34,874 nt of DNA from CAYXEN01 sp964464035. Its GTDB lineage: Bacteria > Krumholzibacteriota > Krumholzibacteriia > WVZY01. The stretch covers positions 1-34,874 of the forward strand of contig CAYXEN010000022.1 of assembly GCA_964464035.1 (NCBI GenBank). The letters are read 5' to 3'. Below the pieces are notes generated by a model that was given only the letters and a program-made list of their open reading frames with translations, was not told the DNA's origin and searched no databases. Positions 24,464-31,941 of this stretch are shown here, piece by piece; the first letter of the stretch is position 1, and each line of letters opens with the position of its first letter. Both the position numbers and the translations under genes were made by a program.

Positions 24464-26458
24464 ATGCAGGAAGCCAAAAAGCGGCCGCTGAAGTCGTCAG
24501 GTGCGCAAAGAAGGAAGACACGAGCCGACGCCGCAGGTCCCCCCTCCAAGAGCGGCGGTGACTTGAACACGTGTATTTTCGAGAACGTCAGCGACGCCAT
24601 CATCGTATTGGACGCGGATACGGGGAGGATATGGGATTGCAACCGAAGGCTCGAAGAAGTCACGGGATTCGACAAATCCGAGATCAAGGGCAGGAAACTC
24701 AAGAAACTCCTGCCGGAAGAGGATTATTCGACCTTCCTCGTGGAGTCCGGGCATGATCGAGCGGGTCGGACGGCGAGGAACATATCAGGGATCCGGCTGA
24801 AGACGAAGGGTGATTCATGCGTGCCGGTGATCATGGATGTCATGCCCGCCGTGAGGGATGGGAGATCATGCGTTCTCGTCCTCTTTCACGACTTGTCCGA
24901 AAGGGCGAGGATAGTCCGAACGCTCGAGAAATCGGAGAGAAAGTATCGGGACCTCCTCGACAATGCCATGGTCGGGTTTTACAAGACGGATCTCTACGGC
25001 AACATTCTTTACGTGAACGAGGCCCTGGCCAGGATATGCGAGTTCGACTCCCGGGAACACATGATGTCCCGAAATGTCCTTCAAATATACAAGAACGACA
25101 GCGACCGCGACATGCTCTTGAAACGATTGAAATCCGAAGGAAAGGTGAACGATTTCGAAACGTCGATAAGGACCGCGAGGGGAAGGACGAAGATAATAAG
25201 TCTGTCCGCCTCCCTGGAAAACGATTTGCTGAGCGGAATGATCGTGGACGTGACCGAGCGCAGGCTCGCGGAGAAGGAAAGCGAGCGAAGGCGTGAAAGG
25301 CTAAGCAGCTTCCGCAAGAATGAAGCTATTGCGAGGCTGGCCGGGGGAGTGGCGCACGACTTCAACAATCTCCTCACCGGTATAAGAGGCAACGCGGAAC
25401 TCGCTCTCAGGGCCGTCCGGAGCGAAGGCCCGGCGGTCAACTACCTCAAGGCCGTTGAAAGGGCGGGGCAACGAGCATCGGTCCTGACCAGGCAACTGCT
25501 CCTCTACAGCGGAAAGCACGTGCACAAGATGGAGATCGTCGATCTGGGCGAAAGAGCCAAGGAAATGGCACGAATGCTCGAGAGGTTGCTCGGCGAAGGG
25601 ATAGAACTCGTATTGGAACACGATCCGGATTTATACGAGGTGCATTGCGACGCGGAAGAGATCGAGATGGCGCTCGTCAATCTCACGATCAACGCCAAGG
25701 AGGCCATGCCGTACGGGGGGAGGATAACGATAAGGATCCGGAATGCAACCTTGGGCCGCGAAGAGGCCGTTTCCATGTCCGAAGCCCGCAGCGGTGATTT
25801 CGTCAAGCTGGAGGTCGAGGACGAAGGCACGGGCATCGACCCGGCGATCCTCCCGGATATTTTCGATCCCTACTTCACGACGAAGGAAATGGGCAAAGGC
25901 ACCGGCTTGGGGCTGTCCGAGGTGTACGGAATAGTGAAGCAGCACAACGGGTGGATCGACGTGAAGAGCAGGAAGGGCAAAGGATCTGTTTTCACGTTGT
26001 ATATCCCGGCCGTGAGCGGAAGTGAAGGAGCGACGGGTCGCAAACGGGGCGCGGTCGAGGAGAACCGGGGGAGGGGCGAGAGAATCCTTCTCGTGGAGCC
26101 GGACGAATACCTTGGAGGTTTCGCCGCCGAGGCTCTCAGGCTCGAGGGTTATCACGTGTTCGTGGCCGCTGATTTCGACGAGGCACGCGAAGTCTTCGAA
26201 CGGGAGCCGGGAGCCTGGGCGCTCGTGGTGGCCGACGCGTATCTTCCCGACGTGAAAGCCTGCGATCTCGTGGAATGGTTCAGAGGGAAGACGGATGCGG
26301 TTGGATTCATCCTCACCGGATGCCCGTCGCAGGACGATGACCCGGGAAAGCAACCGGAGGAGGGCGTGAAGTGCCTCTCGAAGCCGTTCTCACTCGACGG
26401 CTTTCTGGAGGCGGTGAAAGAAGCGCTGTGGACGCGGGAGGCGAGCAAGCGCTCGTGA
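24464..26458 (+). CDS. Hybrid sensor histidine kinase, PAS-PAS-HisKA-HATPase-receiver
   Basis: This is a cytosolic signalling kinase of 664 residues; no membrane segment is visible. A basic N-terminus is followed by PAS 1 (about 35-150, IFENVSDAIIVLDADTG) and PAS 2 (about 157-275, YRDLLDNAMVGFYKTDLYGN). The phosphoacceptor helix has GGVAHDFNNLL (His298), and the ATPase domain has NLTINAKEAM (N box), VEDEGTGIDP (G1), FDPYFTTKEMGKGTGLGLSEVYGIV (F/G2) and GKGSVFTLYIP. A C-terminal receiver (about 540-655) carries Asp591 (VVADAYLPDV), Thr in LTGCPS and Lys in LSKPF, but its acidic pocket reads Glu-Pro-Asp where two adjacent acids are usual. No response regulator or obvious target lies beside it. 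GAGAGGA precedes the ATG. The signal sensed is unknown. Confidence 0.93.
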   Translation: MQEAKKRPLKSSGAQRRKTRADAAGPPSKSGGDLNTCIFENVSDAIIVLDADTGRIWDCNRRLEEVTGFDKSEIKGRKLKKLLPEEDYSTFLVESGHDRAGRTARNISGIRLKTKGDSCVPVIMDVMPAVRDGRSCVLVLFHDLSERARIVRTLEKSERKYRDLLDNAMVGFYKTDLYGNILYVNEALARICEFDSREHMMSRNVLQIYKNDSDRDMLLKRLKSEGKVNDFETSIRTARGRTKIISLSASLENDLLSGMIVDVTERRLAEKESERRRERLSSFRKNEAIARLAGGVAHDFNNLLTGIRGNAELALRAVRSEGPAVNYLKAVERAGQRASVLTRQLLLYSGKHVHKMEIVDLGERAKEMARMLERLLGEGIELVLEHDPDLYEVHCDAEEIEMALVNLTINAKEAMPYGGRITIRIRNATLGREEAVSMSEARSGDFVKLEVEDEGTGIDPAILPDIFDPYFTTKEMGKGTGLGLSEVYGIVKQHNGWIDVKSRKGKGSVFTLYIPAVSGSEGATGRKRGAVEENRGRGERILLVEPDEYLGGFAAEALRLEGYHVFVAADFDEAREVFEREPGAWALVVADAYLPDVKACDLVEWFRGKTDAVGFILTGCPSQDDDPGKQPEEGVKCLSKPFSLDGFLEAVKEALWTREASKRS

Positions 26459-26500
26459 CCCTGCGGAAAATTCTTGAGCTCCCGAGCGGAAAATGCTAGG

Positions 26501-26523
26501 CTTGAAGTCCGTTTCAAGTTTTT
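26501..26523 (+). terminator. Intrinsic terminator after the histidine kinase
   Basis: CTTGAA (26501-26506), loop GTCCGT and TTCAAG (26513-26518) form a perfect stem that two G-U pairs can lengthen, followed by TTTTT (26519-26523). It ends the kinase unit about 35 bases before the next gene. Confidence 0.6.
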
Positions 26524-26556
26524 CCACCGGCGGCCGGTTGGGAAGGGAGGAAGATG

Positions 26557-27186
26557 ATGAAGAAAGCCGCTTTTTTCTTTTCAATCCTTTGTTCATGCCT
26601 GATTTCTTCCAATGTCTATGCCGAGATACGCCTGAACGAGATCCTGGCGGATCCGGCGTCGGACTGGAACGGCGACGGATCCATCGGCGCCCGCTACGAT
26701 GAATGGGTCGAGATAACGAACGCGGGCACGGCGCCCGTCGATCTGTCCGCCTACAGGCTCTCGGACGAGTCGGGAGGCTACTCCTGGAGGTTTGCATTCT
26801 CCGGCGTGATCGCACCGGGCGAGGTTCGCGTGGTATACGGTTCCGATGCCATCGCCTGGCAGAATGCAAGCGGCCGTCCCGCGTACGGCCTGAGTCTGAA
26901 CAACGCAGGAGACACGGTGTTCTTGTACCGTGTCGATGCGCTCGACACGGTCCTCGTGGACAGCTACACGTACAGCGCTTTCGAAGTGCTCGACGACCGC
27001 TCGGTCGGTCGCAATCCGGATGCGCCGGCCGAGTGGGTGATTTTCGACGGGCTGAACCCTTACGGCGGGTCCACGCCGCCCCTCGGCAGCGGTTGCAATC
27101 CATCGCCGGGCGCGGGCAACGCATGCGTCACGCCGGTGGAGAACTCCACCTGGGGGGCGATAAAGGCGATATACAAGTCGAGGTAG
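26557..27186 (+). CDS. Secreted lamin-tail-domain protein with Trp-Gly-Ala-Ile-Lys C-terminal tail
   Basis: This is a secreted or periplasmic protein of 209 residues. A signal peptide (KKAAFFFSILCSCLISSNVYA) is followed by one lamin-tail-like (LTD) immunoglobulin-fold domain: IRLNEILADPASDWNGDG, YDEWVEITNAGTAPVDLSAYRLSDESG, FSGVIAPGEVRVVYGSD, LSLNNAGDTVFLYRVDALDTVLVDSYTYS. A Gly/Pro/Cys-containing linker (two Cys) leads to a short C-terminal tail, ENSTWGAIKAIYKSR. LTD domains usually mediate adhesion or accompany extracellular nucleases, but no nuclease domain is present here. AGGGAGG lies 6 bases before this ATG; another ATG at 26554 is closer (3 bases) and less likely. The gene stands alone between a terminator and a long gap. 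Confidence 0.8.
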   Translation: MKKAAFFFSILCSCLISSNVYAEIRLNEILADPASDWNGDGSIGARYDEWVEITNAGTAPVDLSAYRLSDESGGYSWRFAFSGVIAPGEVRVVYGSDAIAWQNASGRPAYGLSLNNAGDTVFLYRVDALDTVLVDSYTYSAFEVLDDRSVGRNPDAPAEWVIFDGLNPYGGSTPPLGSGCNPSPGAGNACVTPVENSTWGAIKAIYKSR

Positions 27187-27584
27187 GACGATAATCGATC
27201 ACCGGCCGCCGGTGTGGCTCCAAGCGGGAAAAACTTGCGAACGGAGCGCCGACCGACTCCCTTGATGCATATAATCGATTGCAGTAGAACAAGATCACTT
27301 TGCTTCAAGGCACAAAAGAGAATTGACACGGATCGGCCGCGTAGGGTATTTTTCATATGATCGAAGCGGATGTCCCAATCGTGATTCGCCTTTTCCGGCC
27401 TATGTGAGGTGGAGTCGATCGAGAGCCGGTAGTCGGGTTGCCGGAAACACCCTCGCGACATTTTCCATCGTCGAGTCGCCCCGGAGGACCCGGGGCGGTC
27501 GGAATTTCACGGGCTCTTTCAATCGAAGGGAACAAGTCCATTTGTCGGTGCAGCCCCCGGCGGGGGGACGGCCAAGGCGGTACG
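27187..27584 (+). promoter_or_regulatory. 398-base noncoding region with likely promoter of the acyl-CoA mutase cluster
   Basis: There is no gene here that I can support, although one plus frame is open from 27438 into meaB. A hairpin CACCGG-CCG-CCGGTG (27200-27214) follows the lamin-tail gene but lacks a T-run. TTGACA (27323-27328) with TATTTT (27347-27352) at 18-base spacing is the best promoter for the downstream cluster. A perfect TATAAT occurs at 27270-27275 but has no matching -35 box. The leader from the promoter to meaB would be about 225 bases. Confidence 0.45.
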
Positions 27585-28544
27585 ATGCTGGAAGACTACT
27601 TGAAGAGATTCTTCTCCGGGGATCCACTGGCCGCGTCCCGGCTCATGTCCATGATCGAACGCGGGGGCGAAGAGGCGGAGAAAGTCCTCGACGCCGTGTT
27701 TCCCAAGGTGGGGCGGGCGTACAGGATAGGAATCACGGGCCTCACCGGCGCGGGCAAGAGCTCGCTCATAAACAGGCTCTCCCGTCTCCGGCGTGACAAA
27801 GGCGAAAGAGTCGGCGTCATAGCGGTGGATCCGACGAGCCCGTTTTCGGGCGGGGCGCTCCTCGGCGACCGCATCAGGATGGGGGAAGTGAGTGGTGACG
27901 ACGGTGTCTTCATCAGGAGCATAGCGAGCCGTGGCAGCGACACCGGGCTGAGCTCCTGCGCCGACGAACTCGCCGACGTCTTGGACGCCTTCGGCAGCGA
28001 CGTGATCTTCCTCGAGACAGTGGGGATCGGGCAACAGGAATACAGGATAGGGTTCAGCGTGCATACCACGGTGGTGGTCCTCGTGCCCGAAGCGGGCGAC
28101 GACATCCAGAGCCTCAAGTCAGGACTCATGGAGATCGGCGACGTTTTCGTCGTCAACAAGTCCGACCGGGAGAACGCCCGGAGATACGCTGACGATCTCA
28201 AATCCATGCTCAAGCTCAGACATTCTTCGGACGGCTGGTGTCCCCTCGTCGTATCGACTTCCGCCGTCAAGGGAGCGGGGCTCGAGGAGCTCGATCGCGC
28301 CTTGCTCGATCACCGCGGCTTCCTGGATAAGGAAGGAGGCATGGCAAGGAAGAAGAGGTCGTTCATTCAAAACAGAATATCCATGATAGTTGAAGAAAGA
28401 CTTAGGGAAAATTTCTGGGGAAACGCTTATATTAAGAGGAAAATGGATGAATTGATAAACGAATCGATGAGCGGTGAGAGATCGCCGTATGAGGCGGCGA
28501 GGATACTCCTCCGTGCGTTCACGAAGGGAAAGATCGGAGAATGA
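27585..28544 (+). CDS. meaB: MeaB/ArgK-family GTPase, chaperone of the B12-dependent acyl-CoA mutase
   Basis: This G-protein gates adenosylcobalamin loading and protects or repairs the mutase. It is 319 residues. GTPase motifs: P-loop GITGLTGAGKSSLINRL, VIAVDPTSPFSGGALLGDRIRM (the signature of the MeaB family), FLETVGIGQQEYRIGF, and base-specificity NKSDREN. The C-terminal dimerisation arm (KKRSFIQNRISMIVEERLRENF) is present. The ATG at 27585 with AAGGCGG upstream matches the family start. Its stop overlaps the mutase start (ATGA), so the two are translationally coupled. Given the mutase's active-site residues it may serve an isobutyryl-CoA mutase, as MeaB homologues do in IcmF fusions. Confidence 0.93.
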   Translation: MLEDYLKRFFSGDPLAASRLMSMIERGGEEAEKVLDAVFPKVGRAYRIGITGLTGAGKSSLINRLSRLRRDKGERVGVIAVDPTSPFSGGALLGDRIRMGEVSGDDGVFIRSIASRGSDTGLSSCADELADVLDAFGSDVIFLETVGIGQQEYRIGFSVHTTVVVLVPEAGDDIQSLKSGLMEIGDVFVVNKSDRENARRYADDLKSMLKLRHSSDGWCPLVVSTSAVKGAGLEELDRALLDHRGFLDKEGGMARKKRSFIQNRISMIVEERLRENFWGNAYIKRKMDELINESMSGERSPYEAARILLRAFTKGKIGE

Positions 28545-30211
28545 AAATGGATCCCAAGAAAAAGAAGGAAATCCGGGAGAAAAAAAAGGAATACATGGAA
28601 AAGGTGAAGTCCCTTCCCACCCTGGACAAGGATTTCACGACGGTTTCATCGGATCCGGTAGAGATACTCTACACGCCGGACGACGTGGAGGATCTGGATT
28701 ATCTCGAGGAGCTCGGTTTCCCGGGAGAGTTCCCCTATACACGGGGCGTTCATGCAAACATGTACCGGGGCAAGCTCTGGACGATGCGGATGTTCGCGGG
28801 GTTCGGCTCGGCGAAGGACACGAACGAGCGGTTCCACTACCTTCTCGAAGGGGGCCAGACGGGCCTGTCCGTAGCTTTCGATCTTCCCACTCTATACGGC
28901 AGGGATTCCGACGACCCTTTCTCCGAGGGTGAAGTCGGCAAGTGCGGCGTTGCCGTGGACTCGCTCAGGGACATGGAGATTCTCTTCGATCGCATAGACC
29001 TGGGAAGGATCTCCACCTCGATGACGATCAACGGTCCGGCCGCGATAATACTCGCCATGTACCTGGCCAACGGCGAGAACAGCGGCGTGGCGCTCGAGAA
29101 ACTGTCCGGGACCACCCAGAACGACATCCTCAAGGAATACATCGCCCAGAAATCGTTCATTTTTCCTCCCGAACCCTCGATGCGGCTCATCACGGACGTC
29201 ATGGCTTTCTGCAGCGAGCACGTCCCCAGGTGGAACACGATAAGCATAAGCGGCTACCATATCCGGGAAGCGGGCTCGACAGCCGTGCAGGAACTCGCCT
29301 TCACGCTGGCCGACGGTTTCGCGTACGTGGAAGCGGGGATGAAAGCCGGCCTTGACGTCGACAAATTCGCCCCTCGGCTGTCATTCTTCTTCAACTCGCA
29401 TCTCGATTTCTTCGAGGAGATATGCAAGTTCAGGGCGGCGAGGCGCATCTGGGCGCGGCGGATGAAGGAGAAGTACGGCGCCAAGAATCCCCGCTCCTGG
29501 CTTCTGCGCTTTCACACCCAGACGGCGGGTTGCTCGCTCACCGCACAGCAACCCGAGAACAACATCGTGAGAACGGCCTTTCAGGCGCTCGCCGGCGTTC
29601 TCGGCGGCACGCAGTCGCTGCATACGAACTCGATGGACGAGACGCTTGCCCTCCCGTCCGAAAAAGCGGTCCGCATAGCGCTGCGAACGCAGCAGATCAT
29701 CGCCCATGAAACTGGCGTGGCGAACACGATCGATCCCCTGGCGGGCAGCTACTTCGTCGAGGCCAGGACCCGCGCCATGGAAAAGGCCGCCGAGGATTAT
29801 TTCAGGAGGATCGACGAATACGGAGGCGTGATTCCCGCGATAGAAGAAGGATTCTTCCAGCGCGAGATCGGGCGGGCCGCGTACGAGTATCAGAAGGCGG
29901 TCGAGGAGGGAAGAAAGATCATCGTGGGGGTGAACCGTTTCGAAATGGGCAACGAGGAGCTGGACATACCGATTCTCGAGATAGACGAAAAAGTGGAGAA
30001 GGATCAGGTCGCCGCCCTCGAGCGGCTCCGCCGGGAGAGAGACAACGGCGCGGTGACGGACAAACTCGAAGCGCTCGGAAAGGCTTCTCGGGGCACCGAG
30101 AACCTGATGCCCTATCTCCTTGACTGCGCGAGGGTCTACGCCACGCTCGGCGAAATAACCGACGTGCTCAAGGGCGTATTCGGTGAATACAGGGAGCCGG
30201 CTTACTTCTGA
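28541..30211 (+). CDS. B12-dependent acyl-CoA mutase large subunit (isobutyryl-CoA mutase type)
   Basis: This is the catalytic TIM-barrel subunit of an adenosylcobalamin radical mutase, 556 residues, without the B12-binding domain, which is encoded separately downstream. Family motifs: YTRGVHANMYRGKLWTMRMFAGFG, GGQTGLSVAFDLPTLYGRDSD, STSMTINGPAAIILAMY, ISISGYHIREAG (His240, counterpart of His244 of Propionibacterium methylmalonyl-CoA mutase) and RFHTQTAGCSLTAQQPENNIVRT. Counting back from His240, Gln203 occupies the Arg207 position and Phe85 the Tyr89 position. Phe/Gln is the isobutyryl-CoA mutase pair and Tyr/Arg the methylmalonyl pair. GGAG is spaced 7 bases from a second ATG at 28547, which may be the true start, while the ATG at 28541 overlaps the meaB stop. 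An automatic call would be methylmalonyl-CoA mutase. Confidence 0.85.
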   Translation: MKMDPKKKKEIREKKKEYMEKVKSLPTLDKDFTTVSSDPVEILYTPDDVEDLDYLEELGFPGEFPYTRGVHANMYRGKLWTMRMFAGFGSAKDTNERFHYLLEGGQTGLSVAFDLPTLYGRDSDDPFSEGEVGKCGVAVDSLRDMEILFDRIDLGRISTSMTINGPAAIILAMYLANGENSGVALEKLSGTTQNDILKEYIAQKSFIFPPEPSMRLITDVMAFCSEHVPRWNTISISGYHIREAGSTAVQELAFTLADGFAYVEAGMKAGLDVDKFAPRLSFFFNSHLDFFEEICKFRAARRIWARRMKEKYGAKNPRSWLLRFHTQTAGCSLTAQQPENNIVRTAFQALAGVLGGTQSLHTNSMDETLALPSEKAVRIALRTQQIIAHETGVANTIDPLAGSYFVEARTRAMEKAAEDYFRRIDEYGGVIPAIEEGFFQREIGRAAYEYQKAVEEGRKIIVGVNRFEMGNEELDIPILEIDEKVEKDQVAALERLRRERDNGAVTDKLEALGKASRGTENLMPYLLDCARVYATLGEITDVLKGVFGEYREPAYF

Positions 30212-30244
30212 TCGGAATGACGCCCGGAACGAGGGGGCCGGTGC

Positions 30245-30272
30245 TTGACATCGTTCGATGCACGAGTGAAAT
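30245..30272 (+). promoter_or_regulatory. Possible internal promoter before the small mutase subunit
   Basis: TTGACA (30245-30250) and TGAAAT (30267-30272) are 16 bases apart in the 88-base gap between the mutase subunits. The -35 box is perfect and the -10 box weak. It could add transcripts for the small subunit and the beta-oxidation genes. Confidence 0.3.
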
Positions 30273-30299
30273 GACGAGTTGCAAAGGCAGGAGGAGGCC

Positions 30300-30698
30300 A
30301 TGAAGAAGCCGATAAAAGTTCTCATAGCCAAGCCCGGACTGGACGGCCACGACCGCGGCGCAAAGGTGGTTGCGAATGCGCTTCGTGATGCTGGAATGGA
30401 GGTGATATACACCGGGCTGCATCAGACGCCCGAGATGATAGTGGAAGCGGCGTTGCAGGAGGACGTGGACGTGGTGAGCCTCAGCATTCTGTCCGGGGCG
30501 CACATGACTCTCTTCGGCAGGGTCAAGAAGCTGATGGATGAGAAGGGGCTCCGGGACGTCCACCTCATCGGGGGCGGCATAATCCCGCCCAAGGACGCCG
30601 AGAAATTGAAGGAGATGGGCGTGAAAGAGATTTTCGGTCCCGGCACGGATACCAGGGAGATAGTGGAATTCATCGAGGGGCTCTTCCCGGGTGCATGA
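30300..30698 (+). CDS. B12-binding small subunit of the acyl-CoA mutase
   Basis: This flavodoxin-like cobalamin-binding protein of 132 residues pairs with the large subunit. The base-off/His-on motif is LDGHDRG (Asp15, His17, Gly20), followed by the SLSILSGAHMTL loop and IGGGIIPPKD, which hold the nucleotide tail. The ATG at 30300 sits just after a strong AGGAGGAGG and starts the domain directly; the open frame upstream is not needed. Separate large and small subunits resemble the IcmA/IcmB or archaeal mutase arrangement, unlike single-chain MutB or fused IcmF. Confidence 0.93.
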   Translation: MKKPIKVLIAKPGLDGHDRGAKVVANALRDAGMEVIYTGLHQTPEMIVEAALQEDVDVVSLSILSGAHMTLFGRVKKLMDEKGLRDVHLIGGGIIPPKDAEKLKEMGVKEIFGPGTDTREIVEFIEGLFPGA

Positions 30699-30757
30699 GC
30701 GTTCGGGGGAAGGGCTGGGCATTATCGCAAGCTTTAGGACAACGAGCGGAGGCAAGC

Positions 30758-31894
30758 ATGGAATTTACCGAAGAGCAGGAGATGATAAGGGACATGGCGA
30801 GGAAATTCGCCGAGACGGAGGTGCGCCCCATAGCCGGCGAAATGGACCGCAAGCAGGAGTATCCCCTCGAACTGATCGAGAAAATGGCGGCATTGGGCTT
30901 CATGGGCCTCGTCGTTCCAGGCGAGTACGGGGGGACCGGGACGGATACGTTGAGCTATTCGATAGTCGTAGAGGAGCTGTCCAGGGTTTGCGGTTCGACC
31001 GGACTCACGGTGGCCGCGCACAACTCCCTTGGGGCGATGCCTATCATAATCGCCGGTACGGAGGAGCAGAAGAAGAAATATCTGCCTCCCATAGCCTCCG
31101 GCGAGGCCGTTGCCTGCTTCGGCCTCACCGAACCCGGCGCAGGCAGTGATGCTTCCGGCACCAAGACCCGGGCGGAGCTCAAGGGGGACAAGTACATCAT
31201 CAACGGCACCAAGATCTACGTCACGAACGGAGGCATGGCGAAGTACATGGTGGCGACGGCGGTGACGGATCCCTCGAAGGGAGTTCACGGCATCAGCGCG
31301 TTCATCATCGACAGGGATTTTCCCGGATTCAGCGTAGGCTCGCTGGAAAAGAAACTCGGAGTGAGGGCGTCCAGCACGGCCGAGATAGTCTTCGACGATT
31401 GCGAAGTTCCCAAGGAAAACCTCCTCGGCGAGGAAGGTGAGGGGTTCAGGATATTCATGAAGGCCCTGGACGGCGGCAGGATCTCCATAGGCGCCATGGC
31501 TATAGGGCTCGCCCAGGGGGCGATGGACGCCGCGGTGAGCTACGCCAAGGAGCGATACCAATTCGGCAAGCCGATATCCGAGTTCCAGGCCATCCAGGAG
31601 AAGATAGCCGACATGGCGACCGAGATCCGGGCGGCGAGGCTCATGGTCTACGATGTGAGCCGGCTCAAGGACGCCGGCAAGCCCTTCACGATCGAGTCGG
31701 CCATGTGCAAGCTCTACGCCTCCGAGATGGCGATGCGCGTGACCACGAACGCGATCCAGATTCACGGCGGCTATGGATACACCACGGATTATCCCGTCGA
31801 AAGATTCTTCAGGGACGCCAAGCTGACCGAGATCGGCGAAGGAACCAGCGAGATACAGAGATTGATCATAGCGAGAAACTACCTGCGGGATTAG
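30758..31894 (+). CDS. Acyl-CoA dehydrogenase, short-chain (butyryl-CoA) type
   Basis: This FAD enzyme introduces the alpha-beta double bond in short acyl-CoAs and passes electrons to ETF. It is 378 residues, the typical length. Motifs: ACFGLTEPGAGSDASG (FAD/substrate binding), YVTNGGMAKY, GGRISIGAMAIGLAQGA, RYQFGKPISEFQAIQ, QIHGGYGYTTDYPVERFFRDA and EGTSEIQRLIIARNYL, where Glu361 is the expected catalytic base as in short-chain and butyryl-CoA dehydrogenases. GGAGG-like GCGGAGG precedes the ATG. Beside the mutase it would turn butyryl-CoA into crotonyl-CoA; isobutyryl-CoA as direct substrate cannot be excluded. No etf genes lie in the window. Confidence 0.92.
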   Translation: MEFTEEQEMIRDMARKFAETEVRPIAGEMDRKQEYPLELIEKMAALGFMGLVVPGEYGGTGTDTLSYSIVVEELSRVCGSTGLTVAAHNSLGAMPIIIAGTEEQKKKYLPPIASGEAVACFGLTEPGAGSDASGTKTRAELKGDKYIINGTKIYVTNGGMAKYMVATAVTDPSKGVHGISAFIIDRDFPGFSVGSLEKKLGVRASSTAEIVFDDCEVPKENLLGEEGEGFRIFMKALDGGRISIGAMAIGLAQGAMDAAVSYAKERYQFGKPISEFQAIQEKIADMATEIRAARLMVYDVSRLKDAGKPFTIESAMCKLYASEMAMRVTTNAIQIHGGYGYTTDYPVERFFRDAKLTEIGEGTSEIQRLIIARNYLRD

Positions 31895-31941
31895 GCATGA
31901 TCCCGCCGGCTCGCAGCTGAAAGAGGAGAGAGGAGGACAAG

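Noticed and set aside
24376..24561. Short plus-strand frame starting MQVENVGQSLKST in the kinase leader
   Set aside because: It overlaps the kinase start in another frame, has an Arg/Lys-rich shadow-like C-terminus and matches no family; an upstream regulatory peptide is possible but unsupported.
27270..27275. Perfect TATAAT box upstream of meaB
   Set aside because: No -35-like sequence lies at 16-18 bases and it lacks the exact TGn extension, so the TTGACA/TATTTT pair further down is preferred.
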